The notes: generated by a model not told the origin, from the letters alone. Counted from the stretch's first letter, positions 8,160 through 16,972 are shown. The stretch: 64,000 nucleotides of DNA from Sphingosinicella terrae (GCF_003347635.1 NZ_QDFY01000001.1:992001-1056000), one strand, 5' to 3'. Program-made: numbers and translations.

Positions 8160-8909
8160 TCAGTAGGTCGTCCTTCCTCCCGAGGTGTCGAAGGTGGCGG
8201 CGGTGGTGAAGCTGCATTCCTCCGACGCCATGAAGCAGATCATCGCGGCGGTCTCGCGGGCCTCGCCGAGGCGGCCCATCGGGATGCGCGAGAGCATATA
8301 GTCGACCTGGCTCTTCGGCATCTGGGCGAGGATCGGGCTTTCGAAGGTCGCCGGCGTCACTGAATTGGCGAGGATGCCGCTGGTGGCGAGCTCCTTGCCG
8401 AGGGACTTGGTGAAGGCGATCACCGCCGCCTTGGACGCCGAGTAAGCCGAGGCGTTGGGATTGCCCTCCTTGCCGGCGACCGAGGCGACGTTGACGATGC
8501 GGCCATAGCCGCCGTCGCGCATCAGCGGCACGATGGCGCGGCAGCAATGGAAGACGCCATGGAGGTTGACGTCGACCACCCGCCGCCAGCTGTCGATCGG
8601 GAAGGCCTCGACGGGGCTGGTGGCGCCGGTGATCCCGGCCGAGGTGACGAGGATGTCGACCCGGCCGAGCGCCGCGCGGCTCTCGGCCGCGGCGCGCGCG
8701 ACCGCCTCGCCATCGGCGACGTCGAAGCAGGCCTGGTGGTCGGCGCCGACCTCGGCCACCGCCTCGGCCAGTCCTTCGGGATCGATGTCCCACAAGGCGA
8801 CGCGGCCGCCCTCGGCGACGATCCGGCGGGCGACCTCGCGCCCCAGCCCGGAGGCGCCGCCGGTGACGATCGCGGCGCGCCCGGCGAAACGGCCGGCAAA
8901 GACGCTCAT
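8160..8909 (-). CDS. SDR dehydrogenase, probable 2-keto-3-deoxy-L-rhamnonate 4-dehydrogenase
   Basis: A 249-residue classical short-chain dehydrogenase. The cofactor site is TGGASGLG near residue 17, with LWDID after the second strand (Asp favours NAD+). NSAG-like ILVTSAG is near residue 88, and the catalytic Ser and YSASK follow in NVASVAGKEGNPNASAYSASK. In the route described in Sphingomonas, this step oxidises 2-keto-3-deoxy-L-rhamnonate at C4 to the 2,4-diketo acid. Assignment rests on context: its start codon overlaps the stop of the diketo-hydrolase gene by 4 bp (ATGA), which implies translational coupling. From sequence alone it could act on a related sugar acid. Confidence 0.82.
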   Translation of the reverse strand: MSVFAGRFAGRAAIVTGGASGLGREVARRIVAEGGRVALWDIDPEGLAEAVAEVGADHQACFDVADGEAVARAAAESRAALGRVDILVTSAGITGATSPVEAFPIDSWRRVVDVNLHGVFHCCRAIVPLMRDGGYGRIVNVASVAGKEGNPNASAYSASKAAVIAFTKSLGKELATSGILANSVTPATFESPILAQMPKSQVDYMLSRIPMGRLGEARETAAMICFMASEECSFTTAATFDTSGGRTTY

Positions 8910-9757
8910 CCGGCGGCGACCTCGAGGGCGAAGGGGATCACCGTCTGGCGCTGCTCGCCGAGGCCGGCGATGCCGAGCCGCATCTCGTCGCCCGCCTCGA
9001 GGAAGACGGGATCGGGCTTCCTGCCCTCGCCGACGCCCGGCGGCGTGCCGGTGATGAGGAGGTCGCCCGGCTCGAGCGTGACGAAGCGGCTGACATAGGA
9101 AAGGCAGTGCGCGACCGGGAAGATCATCGTCGCGGTGCTGCCGGCCTGCATCCGCTTGCCATTGACGTCGAGCCAGAGGTCCAGCGCCTGGCAGTCCGGC
9201 ACCTCGTCGGGGGTGACCAGCCAGGGGCCGACGGGGCCGAACGTGTCGCAGCCCTTGCCCTTGTCCCACTGGCCGCCGAGCGCCTTCTGGAAATGGCGCT
9301 CGGAGACGTCGTTGGCGAGGACGAAACCGGCGACGTGATCCAGCGCATCGGCTTCGTCGACGTGGCGGCAGCGCCGGCCGATAACGAGGCCGAGCTCGAC
9401 CTCCCAGTCCATCTTCGTCGCGCCCCTGGGCAGCATCACCGGATCGTTCGGGCCATTGAGGCAGGAGATCGCCTTGGTGAAGAAGATCGGCTCGGGCGGC
9501 GGCGCCAGGCCGGCCTCGCGGGCGTGGTCGGCATAATTGAGGCCGATGGCGAGGAACTTGCCGATCCCCGCGACGGGGACGCCGAGGCGCGGCTCGCCCT
9601 CGACGATCGGCAGGCGCTGCGGATCGAGGCCGCGAACCATCCCGATACGGTCGACGGTGACGTCGGGGATATTGCCGGACAGGTCGCGGATCCGCCCATC
9701 CCGGTCGAGCAAACCGGGCTTCTCCTGGCCTCTGGGTCCGTAACGAAGCAGCTTCAT
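8906..9757 (-). CDS. 2,4-diketo-3-deoxy-L-rhamnonate hydrolase (FAH family)
   Basis: A 283-residue fumarylacetoacetate hydrolase-fold protein. The divalent metal site is visible as DWEVELGLVIG (Glu-x-Glu) with NDVSER downstream; GLNYADHAREAG and LITGTPPGVG are also typical. These enzymes hydrolyse a C-C bond between carbonyl groups. Here the expected reaction is cleavage of 2,4-diketo-3-deoxy-L-rhamnonate to pyruvate and L-lactate, the last step of the diketo-hydrolase variant of rhamnose breakdown. It lies between the SDR gene (4-bp overlap) and the dehydratase gene (14-bp gap). No aldolase gene is nearby, which fits this variant. Confidence 0.88.
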   Translation of the reverse strand: MKLLRYGPRGQEKPGLLDRDGRIRDLSGNIPDVTVDRIGMVRGLDPQRLPIVEGEPRLGVPVAGIGKFLAIGLNYADHAREAGLAPPPEPIFFTKAISCLNGPNDPVMLPRGATKMDWEVELGLVIGRRCRHVDEADALDHVAGFVLANDVSERHFQKALGGQWDKGKGCDTFGPVGPWLVTPDEVPDCQALDLWLDVNGKRMQAGSTATMIFPVAHCLSYVSRFVTLEPGDLLITGTPPGVGEGRKPDPVFLEAGDEMRLGIAGLGEQRQTVIPFALEVAAG

Positions 9758-9771
9758 GCCTGGGCTGTTCC

Positions 9772-10956
9772 TCAGTGCGAATAGGGTCGATGGAGGGGAA
9801 GGTCGCGGTTCAGCTCGACGCCGAAGCCGGGCCGGTCGAGCGCGGAGAGGCGCAGGCGCCCCTGTTCAGGCACCGGCTCGCCGAGCAGCTGCGGCGCGAA
9901 CATCGGCACCACCCGATCGGCGGCCGGCGCCATCATCAGATATTCGGCGAAGGGGCTCGCCTGCCGGGTGACGATGAAATGATAGGAATAGACGGAGGAG
10001 CCGTGCGGAACGACCGCCTTGCCATGGCCCTCGGCATGGTCGGCGATGCGGACCAGTTCGCTGAGGCCGCCGCACCAGCCGACGTCGGGCTGGACAATGT
10101 CGCAGCAATCCATCTCGACCAGCATCCTGAACCCCCAGCGGGTCGCCTCATGCTCGCCGGTGGTGACGAGCAGGCCTTCGGGAACGCGCCGCTTCAGCTC
10201 GGCATAGCCCCAATAGTCGTCGGGGGGCAGCGCCTCCTCGATCCAGTGCAGGCCGAGCGCGTGCGCCCCGGTCGCGAGACGGACGGCATAGTCCAGATCG
10301 AGCGCCATCCAGCAATCGAGCATGAGCGGGAAATCGGGGCCGACCCGATCGCGCATCGCGGCCAGATCGGCGAGGTTGCTCGCCAGGCCCTCCTCCCCTT
10401 CCGCCGGCCCGTGATGGAGCGGGATCTTGCCGCCGACGAAGCCCATCGCCTTCGCCAGGTCCGGCCGGGAGCCGGTGGCGTAGAAGGCGATCTCGTCGCG
10501 TACCGCGCCGCCGAGCATGTGGTGGACCGGTTCGCCGCGGAGGCGCCCGGCCAGGTCCCACAGCGCAAGATCCACCCCGGAAAGCGCGTTCACGACCAGC
10601 CCCTTGCGCCCGTAGAAGAGCGAGGCGCGGTACATCTGCTCCCACATCTCCTCGCGGTCGTCGGGCGAGCGGCCCTCGATGAAGCGGGCGAAATGCTTCT
10701 CGACGACAAAAGCGGCGGGCTCGCCGCCGGTGGTGACGGCGAAGCCGATCGTGCCGTCCTCCGCCTCCAGCTCGACGATGAGGGTGCCGAGCACGTCGAT
10801 TCCGAAGCTGCGGCGCGAGCGGCGATATTCGGGCCAGTCGCTCATCGGCGTCGCGATATGATCGTCGATCCAGTGGTCGCCGGACTGGTCGTGATAGTCC
10901 GCCCCGCCGCCGCGGACGGTGTAAGCGCGGACGTGAGTGATCTTCGGCAGGGTCAT
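9772..10956 (-). CDS. rhmD: L-rhamnonate dehydratase
   Basis: A 394-residue enolase-superfamily enzyme very close to E. coli RhmD over its full length: it starts TLPKITHVRAYTV, has DYHDQSGDHWIDDHIATPMS, SFGIDVLGTL, then the metal and base region DCWMALDL, EEALPPDDYWGY, QPDVGWCGGL and VPHGSSVYSYH, and ends GVELNRDLPLHRPYSH. It dehydrates L-rhamnonate to 2-keto-3-deoxy-L-rhamnonate using Mg2+. ATG 10956 is chosen because the family begins there; the 32 upstream in-frame codons run into a repeat. It is the first gene of the leftward group and faces the divergent IclR gene across a 381-bp gap. This is the strongest evidence that the sugar is L-rhamnose. Confidence 0.96.
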   Translation of the reverse strand: MTLPKITHVRAYTVRGGGADYHDQSGDHWIDDHIATPMSDWPEYRRSRRSFGIDVLGTLIVELEAEDGTIGFAVTTGGEPAAFVVEKHFARFIEGRSPDDREEMWEQMYRASLFYGRKGLVVNALSGVDLALWDLAGRLRGEPVHHMLGGAVRDEIAFYATGSRPDLAKAMGFVGGKIPLHHGPAEGEEGLASNLADLAAMRDRVGPDFPLMLDCWMALDLDYAVRLATGAHALGLHWIEEALPPDDYWGYAELKRRVPEGLLVTTGEHEATRWGFRMLVEMDCCDIVQPDVGWCGGLSELVRIADHAEGHGKAVVPHGSSVYSYHFIVTRQASPFAEYLMMAPAADRVVPMFAPQLLGEPVPEQGRLRLSALDRPGFGVELNRDLPLHRPYSH

Positions 10957-11337
10957 AAGGGCGCGTGTCCGGGAGTGGCGGCGGAGGCGGGAAATCCGGA
11001 AGTTATCCCACGCGAAGCCGCGAAGGCGCGAAGGGGTGCCGCGGCCCTCCATCCGTCATCCTGGCGGAAGCCAGGATCTCCCTTTTCTTCTCCAGAAGGC
11101 AAATGAGATCCCGGCTTATGCTGGGATGACGCGAGGCTCTTTGCGTCTTTGCGTCTTTGCGTGAACCCATTGTGGCGGCCGGCACCGGCACGACGCCCGC
11201 GGACAGGAACGCCCCGCAATCCGCCATAGCCGGGGCGTACCGCTATTTGATACGCCGGTGCGCAGCGATTCATGCTCCCCCTCCGAGCGGCGATTGCCGG
11301 CCGCTGAATTCCATATTATGGACATGAGTATTACGAG
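10957..11337. repeat. Divergent intergenic region with a nested inverted repeat (11009-11164)
   Basis: This 381-bp gap separates rhmD from the iclR-type gene. Its left half is the second copy of the composite element: outer arms CACGCGAAGCCGCGAAGGCG (11009) and CTTTGCGTCTTTGCGTG (to 11164), inner arms GTCATCCTGGCGG (from 11055) and GCTGGGATGAC (to 11130). Its right half holds the regulatory DNA next to the iclR start, described separately. No gene is seen. Confidence 0.75.
11310..11322. promoter_or_regulatory. Candidate IclR-type operator
   Basis: TCCATATTATGGA is a perfect palindrome of two 6-bp arms around one base, 15 bp upstream of the iclR start codon. A TTGCCG at about 11295 lies 17 bp before TATGGA, so the palindrome would overlap a -10 box for rightward transcription. 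The related palindrome CCACAATGTGG overlaps the TBDR promoter at 20168-20178. The regulator binding it is inferred, most simply the adjacent IclR protein. Confidence 0.5.
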
Positions 11338-12177
11338 ATGAAACAAACCAGGTCAAATACGGATATGGCGAGCGTCGCGGAAAAAGCGGAAGCGAAAGGT
11401 CCCGCCGGGAGCCAGACGCTGATGCGCGGGCTCGACATCATCGATGCGGTGATGGACGGGCCGATCACCCTGGCCGATCTCGCCGCCAAGCTCGGGCTCA
11501 ACCGGTCGACCACCCACCGGCTCGCCAATGCGCTGATCGAGCGGCGCTACGTCACCTTCATGCCGCGGATCGGCTATCAGTTCGGGCCGAAGCTGCTCGC
11601 TCTGGGCTTCCTCGCCCAGCAGCGCACCGACGTCGTCCAGGTGGCGCGGCCGCACCTCGAGGCGCTGGCGGCGCAGACCGAGGACACGGTCCATCTCGGC
11701 GTGATCGAAGGCGACCTCGCGCTCTATCTCGACAAGATCCCCGGGCGGCGCCGGGTCGAGATCAGCAGCCGGGTCGGCGAGCGCCAGCCCTTGACCTCGA
11801 CCGGGCTCGGCAAGGCGCTGCTGCTCGACGAGGCCGAGGCGCGCTGGCGCCAATTGTTCGAGCGCGACCAGGCGAGCGGATCGCCCAAGGCGGATTATGC
11901 GGCCTGGCTCGAGCGGATGAAGGGCTATGTCGAGGCGGAGCGCAGCTTCGACCTCGAGGAGAATGAGGATTTGATCCGCTGCGTCGCCGCGCCGGTGCGC
12001 GATGCCTCCGGGCGGATCGTCGCGGCGATCAGCGTCTCCAGCGCCGCCCAATATATGGCCGACGATCGCATGCAGGCGCTCACCGGCGACGTGCGCGAGA
12101 CCGCCGAGGCGATCGGCCGCGACCTCGGCTGGTCCGAGACGGCGCCGACGCCGCGCGCCCGGACCCGCCGATCGTGA
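11338..12177 (+). CDS. IclR-family transcriptional regulator of the rhamnose genes
   Basis: A 279-residue regulator with an N-terminal winged helix-turn-helix (about residues 27-85; ITLADLAAKLGLNRSTTHRL is the reader helix region) and a C-terminal IclR effector domain that includes GERQPLTSTGLGKALL and RCVAAPVRD. IclR proteins bind a small metabolite through the C-terminal domain and repress or activate catabolic genes. It lies divergent to rhmD and overlaps the following dehydrogenase gene by 4 bp (GTGA), so it is co-transcribed with a pathway enzyme. The effector is probably a rhamnose intermediate; this is inference. An alternative ATG is at 11365. Confidence 0.88.
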   Translation: MKQTRSNTDMASVAEKAEAKGPAGSQTLMRGLDIIDAVMDGPITLADLAAKLGLNRSTTHRLANALIERRYVTFMPRIGYQFGPKLLALGFLAQQRTDVVQVARPHLEALAAQTEDTVHLGVIEGDLALYLDKIPGRRRVEISSRVGERQPLTSTGLGKALLLDEAEARWRQLFERDQASGSPKADYAAWLERMKGYVEAERSFDLEENEDLIRCVAAPVRDASGRIVAAISVSSAAQYMADDRMQALTGDVRETAEAIGRDLGWSETAPTPRARTRRS

Positions 12178-12938
12178 GGCTGCTGGAGGGCAAGATCCTG
12201 GCGATCACCGGCGGCTCGACCGGGATCGGCCGGGCGACGGCGATCGCCGCTGCCCGGCACGGGGCCGACGTCGCCCTCCTCCATCTCGGCGATTCCGAGC
12301 GGGCGGAAAGCTGCGTCGCCGAGATCGAGGCGCTCGGCCGGCGCGCGGCCGTCCTCGAGGGCGACGTCGCCGAGGCGCGAACGGCCCGGGCCTTCATCGG
12401 CGCGGCGGTCGAGGGGCTCGGCCGGATCGACGTTTTCGTCAGCAATGCCGGCATCTGCCCTTTCCACGCCTTCCTCGACATGCCCGCCGAGACGCTGGAG
12501 CGGACGATGCGGGTCAATCTCCACGGCGCCTATTTCATGGTGCAGGCGGCGGCGCGGCAGATGGTCGAGCAGGGGCAAGGCGGCGCGATCGTTGCCGTCT
12601 CGTCCATCTCCGCCTTGGTCGGCGGCGAATATCAGACCCACTACACGCCGACCAAAGCGGGGGTTCATTCGCTGATGCAGTCGGCCGCGATCGCCCTCGG
12701 CCGCCATGGCATAAGGTGCAATTCGGTGCTGCCCGGCACGATCGAGACCGACATCAACCGCGACGATCTCGCCGATCCGGCGAAGCGCGCGGTCATGGCC
12801 GGCCGGGTGCCGCTGGGGCGGCTGGGAGAGCCCGAGGACGTGGCGGGGCCGATCGTCTTCCTCGCCTCGGATCTGGCACGCTACGTGACCGGCGCGGCCC
12901 TTCTCGTCGACGGCGGGGCGTTCGTGAACTTGCAATGA
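12174..12938 (+). CDS. L-rhamnose 1-dehydrogenase (SDR)
   Basis: A 254-residue short-chain dehydrogenase that matches known L-rhamnose 1-dehydrogenases such as that of Azotobacter in its distinctive stretches: NAGICPFHAFLDMP, AVSSISALVGGEYQTHYTPTK (catalytic Ser, Tyr, Lys), RCNSVLPGTIETDIN and the end LLVDGGAFVNLQ. The cofactor motif TGGSTGIG is at residue 12. It oxidises L-rhamnose to L-rhamnono-lactone with NAD(P)+, the first step of the pathway. The GTG start overlaps the IclR stop codon (GTGA), indicating coupling. Confidence 0.93.
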   Translation: MRLLEGKILAITGGSTGIGRATAIAAARHGADVALLHLGDSERAESCVAEIEALGRRAAVLEGDVAEARTARAFIGAAVEGLGRIDVFVSNAGICPFHAFLDMPAETLERTMRVNLHGAYFMVQAAARQMVEQGQGGAIVAVSSISALVGGEYQTHYTPTKAGVHSLMQSAAIALGRHGIRCNSVLPGTIETDINRDDLADPAKRAVMAGRVPLGRLGEPEDVAGPIVFLASDLARYVTGAALLVDGGAFVNLQ

Positions 12939-12986
12939 AGTGCGCTCTCCCGGGAACGGGAGGCACGAGAAGGTTCCACATCCTGA

Positions 12987-13020
12987 TTGACAGTTGCACA
13001 TATCGGTATTGTTGCTAGGC
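12987..13020 (+). promoter_or_regulatory. Possible promoter upstream of the Gfo/Idh gene
   Basis: TTGACA at 12987-12992 is followed after 17 bp by TGTTGC, a weak -10 match. This lies 40-70 bp upstream of the ATG at 13060. The -35 box is good and the -10 box poor, so the call is tentative. Confidence 0.3.
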
Positions 13021-13059
13021 TTGTCTCCACCGGCGAAGATCGGGCGAGGGAGGAAGCTG

Positions 13060-14517
13060 ATGGACGGCGATTCACCGACATTCGGGCGGCGCGCGGTGAT
13101 GACGGGGCTGGGCGCCGGCGCAGCGGCACTGGCGGCGCCGCGGGTGGCGGCGCAGGCCCGCGCCACGCGGCGCAGGCGATACGCGCTGGTCGGCTGCGGT
13201 AGCCGCTCGCGCATGTTCGAGACCGCAATCTGGGGTCCGCACCGGGGTGAGGCGGAGCTGGTCGCGATCTGCGACACCAATCCCGGGCGCCTGGCGCTGG
13301 CGCAAAGGCGCGCGGCCGAGGCGGGGGCACCCTCCCCCCGGCCCTATCTCGCCGCCGAGTTCGACACGATGCTGCGCGATCGGCGTCCGGACGCACTCAT
13401 CGTCTGCCCGCCCGACAATGTGCATGACGATTATGTCGTGCGCGCGCTCGACGCCGGGCTCGACGTCATCACCGAGAAGCCGATGACGACCGAGGCGGGC
13501 AAGGCGCAGCGCATCCTCGACGCGGTGCGGCGCTCCGGCCGGCACATCAGGGTCACATTCAACTATCGCTACTCGCCGTTCCGCACCCAGGTGAAGGAAT
13601 TGCTGATGGCGGGCGAGATCGGCGACGTGCTGTCGGTCGATTTCCAGTGGCTGCTCAACACCGTCCACGGCGCCGACTATTTCCGCCGCTGGCATAGCGA
13701 CAAGAGCATCTCCGGCGGCCTCATGGTGCACAAGGCGACCCATCATTTCGACCTCGTCAACTGGTGGCTGTCGGACGTGCCGGAAAGCGTCATCGCCACG
13801 GGTAAAAAGGAATATTATATTCCTGCGATGGCGCGGCGGATGGGCCTGTCGGGTCCGCACCAGCGCTGCCGCACCTGTCCGGAGAAAGCGGCGTGCAGCT
13901 TCTTCTTCGACCTCGAGGAGGATGCGGCGCTGCGCGCGCTCTATCTCGAGAACGAGCGCTATGACGGCTATCATCGCGACCAGTGCGTGTGGCGCGAGTC
14001 GATCGACATCGAGGACACGATGAACGTCGTCGTCGGCTATCAAGGCGGTGCCACCCTTTCCTACAGCCTCAATGCCTTCAACGCCTGGGAGGGCTATCGA
14101 ATCGCGTTCAACGGCACCAAGGGGCGGCTCGAGCATGGCGCGGTCGAGCCGGCCCTGGTCGCCGGGGCGAGCCGCGAGCAGGACCGGGAGATCGTCCACA
14201 CCCGCATCATCCCGCTGCGCGGTGCGGCGCGCGAGATCGAACCCCGCATGGGCGAGGGCGCCCATGGCGGCGGCGACGCGGTGATGCTCGCCGACCTGTT
14301 CGATCCCGATGCGCCGGCCGATCCGCTGCTGCGCGCCGCCGACGAGCGCGCCGGCGCCGCCTCGATCCTGGTCGGGGTGGCGGCGAACCAGTGCTTCCGG
14401 ACCGGCCAGCCGGTGCGGATCGCCGATCTGGTGACCGGGCTCGAGCGGCCCGATTATCCGGCGATGCCGACGCGGCAGGACCGGATCCCGATGCCGCTGC
14501 GGACGGACCAGGTTTGA
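13060..14517 (+). CDS. Tat-exported Gfo/Idh/MocA oxidoreductase
   Basis: A 485-residue protein with a twin-arginine signal (FGRRAVMTGLGAGAAALAAP, cut after AAQA), so it is folded with cofactor and exported. The Rossmann motif is ALVGCGSRSRMFE, the Gfo/Idh motif is TEKPMTT, and a C-terminal substrate domain follows. A Cys cluster CRTCPEKAAC lies near residue 270. Exported members include NAD-dependent glycosidases (GH109 type), which use a transient oxidation. In this locus it may act on a rhamnose-containing oligosaccharide in the periplasm; this is inference. ATG 13060 has a GGGAGGAAG ribosome site and gives a complete Tat signal. Confidence 0.85.
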   Translation: MDGDSPTFGRRAVMTGLGAGAAALAAPRVAAQARATRRRRYALVGCGSRSRMFETAIWGPHRGEAELVAICDTNPGRLALAQRRAAEAGAPSPRPYLAAEFDTMLRDRRPDALIVCPPDNVHDDYVVRALDAGLDVITEKPMTTEAGKAQRILDAVRRSGRHIRVTFNYRYSPFRTQVKELLMAGEIGDVLSVDFQWLLNTVHGADYFRRWHSDKSISGGLMVHKATHHFDLVNWWLSDVPESVIATGKKEYYIPAMARRMGLSGPHQRCRTCPEKAACSFFFDLEEDAALRALYLENERYDGYHRDQCVWRESIDIEDTMNVVVGYQGGATLSYSLNAFNAWEGYRIAFNGTKGRLEHGAVEPALVAGASREQDREIVHTRIIPLRGAAREIEPRMGEGAHGGGDAVMLADLFDPDAPADPLLRAADERAGAASILVGVAANQCFRTGQPVRIADLVTGLERPDYPAMPTRQDRIPMPLRTDQV

Positions 14518-14544
14518 ACTTCCGCGCCTCTCCTTGTCCGTCTT

Positions 14545-14657
14545 CCCACCCCTACCCCTCCCCTCGATGGGGAGGGGTAGGGGGTGGGGTGGCGCCAATG
14601 AAGGGCGCCGCGCGGGCGGAACCGCCACCCCACCCAACCCTCCCCATCAAGGCGAGG
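14545..14657. repeat. Palindromic intergenic element
   Basis: A CCCCTACCCCTCCCC...GGGGAGGGGTAGGGG hairpin (14550-14586) is followed by GGTGGGGTGG and its partner CCACCCCACC (14586 and 14626), so the 113-bp block can fold as a large inverted repeat. It lies between the Gfo/Idh gene and the next gene and belongs to the same repeat class as 25590-25737. Confidence 0.65.
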
Positions 14658-14704
14658 GCTTTGCAGTGGCGAGGGTGAGGCGGCCGAGGCTCATCGATGG
14701 ACGC

Positions 14705-16945
14705 ATGCGTTCGTTGCTCACGACGTTGCTCCTCGGCGCAGCCCTCCTCCCCGCCCCCGCTTTCGCGCAGCCGATCGACCGCCACGCCCTCGTCTCCCGG
14801 CACAGCCCGGTCCTCACCGCGATCGATGCGCATGCGCCGCTGATGGTCGGCAATGGCGAGATCGGCTTCACCGCCGACATGACCGGCCTGCAGACCTTCC
14901 CGGAGGCCTATTCCCCGCTCGCGCCCCTGCTCACCATGGCGCAGTGGGCGTGGCACAGCTTTCCCAATCCCGGCGGCTTCACGGAAGCGGATGGGCTGGC
15001 GATGGTGCCGGTGCCCGGCCGCGGCGAGCAGCCTTATCCGTGGATCCGCGACTGGTCGGAGATCGAGGCGCGGCCGGCCCTCGCCTGGCTGCGCGAGAAT
15101 CCGCACCGTTTCTCGCTGGCGCGCATCGGGCTTGCGATGACCGACCGCGCCGGCCGGCCGGCGCGGGTCGAGCAGCTCACCCATACCCGCCAGCGGCTCG
15201 ACCTGTGGACAGGCACGCTGCACAGCGCCTTCCGCTTCGACGGCGTGCCGGTCACGGTGGAGACGCGGGTCCATCCCCAGCAGGACCTGATCCTGGTGCG
15301 GATCCGATCGCCGCTCGTGGCGGCGGGGCGGATCGGCGTCGACATCGTCTATCCCGGCGTGTCGCGGACGCTCAATCCGGATCCGTCGGACTGGAGCGTG
15401 GACGAGGCCCATCGAACCGAGATCGTCGCCGGCGAGCCCGGACGAATACGGCTGCGGCGGCAACTGGACGCTACGAGCTTCCATTCGACGATCGCGGCGC
15501 CCGGCGCGACGATCGCGGCGGCCGGTGCGCACGCCTTCCGGATACGCCCGGCCGGGGGAGACACGCTCGTCCTGATGATCGGATTCGAGCGGAACGGCGC
15601 GGCGCCTGCCCCGGCGGTCGCGTTCGAGCCGGCGGCGGCGGCGGCGGCGGACCATTGGCGGTCCTACTGGACGAGCGGCGGCGCGATCGACTTTTCCGGC
15701 AGCACCGATGCCCGCGCCGCCGAGCTCGAGCGGCGGGTCGTGCTGTCGCAATATCTCTCGGCGGTGAACGGGTCGGGGAGCCTTCCGCCGCAGGAGGAGG
15801 GTCTGTTCTCGAACAGCTGGAACGGCAAGTTCCACCTCGAGGTCCATCCGCTGCACGCCGCCCATTTCGCCGCCTGGGGGCGGCCCGAGCGGCTCGAGCG
15901 CAGCCTCGCTTGGTATCTGGAGACGCTCGATCGGGCGCGCGCCGTAGCGCAGCGCCACGGCGTCGAGGGCGCGTGGTGGACCAAGATGTCGGGGCCGGAA
16001 GGGCGCAACAGCCCGAGCACGATCAACCCCTTCATCATGTGGCAGCAGCCCCACCCGATCTACATGGCGGAACTGGTCTGGCGGACGCGGCGCGACCGGG
16101 CGACGCTCGAGCGCTACGCGGAACTGGTCGAGGCGACCGCGGCGTTGCTGGCGAGCTGGCCCCGACGCGACGGCGTCCGGCTGGTGCTCGGGCCGCCGAT
16201 CATCCCGGTCCAGGAGAACCACCCGCCGCTGACCACGGTCAATCCCGCTTTCGAGACGGAATATTTCCGCTGGGGGCTGGCGACCGCCCAGGCCTGGCGC
16301 GAGCGGCTGGGCCAGCCGCGCCGCGCCGACTGGGACGCGGCGATCGCCGCGCTGGCGCCGCCGGCGCAGCGGGACGGCCTCTACCTGCCGGTCGAGAGCG
16401 CGCCGGATTTCTGGCGCGCCGCCGCTTCGCCGGCGTGCAGCCAGAATGCGATCGAGCCGCCTTGCCTCAACCGCGACCATCCCTCCTTCCTGATGGCCTA
16501 TGGCTGGATCGCCGGCGGACGCATCGATTCCGAGACGATGCGCCGAACCTTGCGCGCGACGGAGGCGCATTGGGACCTCAGGCAGACCTGGGGCTGGGAC
16601 TTCCCCATCGTCGCGATGACCGCGGCGCGGCTCGGCGAGCCGGAGGGCGCGGTCGATTGGCTCTTCCGCGACCTGCCCAACAATCGCTGGGGAACGAGCG
16701 GAATGACGCCGCGAATACATCTCGAGGCCCATGCCGCCGACCTGTTCGCACCGGGCACGCGGCCGGCCGGACCCGACGGGCCCGGCTATAGGCGCGCCGC
16801 GGAAACCTATTTCCCGTCCAACGGATCGCTCCTGCTCGCGGTCGGCATGATGGCGGCGGGCTGGGACGGCTCGCAGGGCGAGGCGCCCGGATTCCCGCGC
16901 GAAGGCTGGCGGGTGCGGGTCGAGGGCATCCGGCCGCTGCCTTGA
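14705..16945 (+). CDS. Secreted protein with (alpha/alpha)6-barrel glycosidase character, family unrecognised
   Basis: A 746-residue protein with a Sec signal peptide (LLTTLLLGAALLPAPAFAQ). The N-terminal part contains PLMVGNGEIGFTADMTGLQTF, typical of the beta-sandwich of GH65/GH95-like and other six-hairpin glycosidases. The middle and C-terminal parts (about residues 340-720) are helical with Trp-rich motifs of a six-hairpin barrel: FSNSWNGKFHLE, HAAHFAAWGRPE, WWTKMSGPEGR, MWQQPHPIYMAEL and RQTWGWDFPI. I cannot place it in a numbered GH family. Its place between rhamnose oxidation genes and a TBDR suggests it releases rhamnose or trims a rhamnose-bearing glycan. ATG 14705 starts the signal peptide; a longer in-frame extension runs into a repeat. 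Confidence 0.7.
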   Translation: MRSLLTTLLLGAALLPAPAFAQPIDRHALVSRHSPVLTAIDAHAPLMVGNGEIGFTADMTGLQTFPEAYSPLAPLLTMAQWAWHSFPNPGGFTEADGLAMVPVPGRGEQPYPWIRDWSEIEARPALAWLRENPHRFSLARIGLAMTDRAGRPARVEQLTHTRQRLDLWTGTLHSAFRFDGVPVTVETRVHPQQDLILVRIRSPLVAAGRIGVDIVYPGVSRTLNPDPSDWSVDEAHRTEIVAGEPGRIRLRRQLDATSFHSTIAAPGATIAAAGAHAFRIRPAGGDTLVLMIGFERNGAAPAPAVAFEPAAAAAADHWRSYWTSGGAIDFSGSTDARAAELERRVVLSQYLSAVNGSGSLPPQEEGLFSNSWNGKFHLEVHPLHAAHFAAWGRPERLERSLAWYLETLDRARAVAQRHGVEGAWWTKMSGPEGRNSPSTINPFIMWQQPHPIYMAELVWRTRRDRATLERYAELVEATAALLASWPRRDGVRLVLGPPIIPVQENHPPLTTVNPAFETEYFRWGLATAQAWRERLGQPRRADWDAAIAALAPPAQRDGLYLPVESAPDFWRAAASPACSQNAIEPPCLNRDHPSFLMAYGWIAGGRIDSETMRRTLRATEAHWDLRQTWGWDFPIVAMTAARLGEPEGAVDWLFRDLPNNRWGTSGMTPRIHLEAHAADLFAPGTRPAGPDGPGYRRAAETYFPSNGSLLLAVGMMAAGWDGSQGEAPGFPREGWRVRVEGIRPLP

Positions 16946-16972
16946 AGCGCCTTTCCTTCCGGGAGCGGGAGG

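Noticed and set aside
12952-12998. Third copy of the CCAYA-N-TRTGG palindrome before the Gfo/Idh gene
   Set aside because: Only half-sites (CCACAT, GCACAT) are present, without the second arm.
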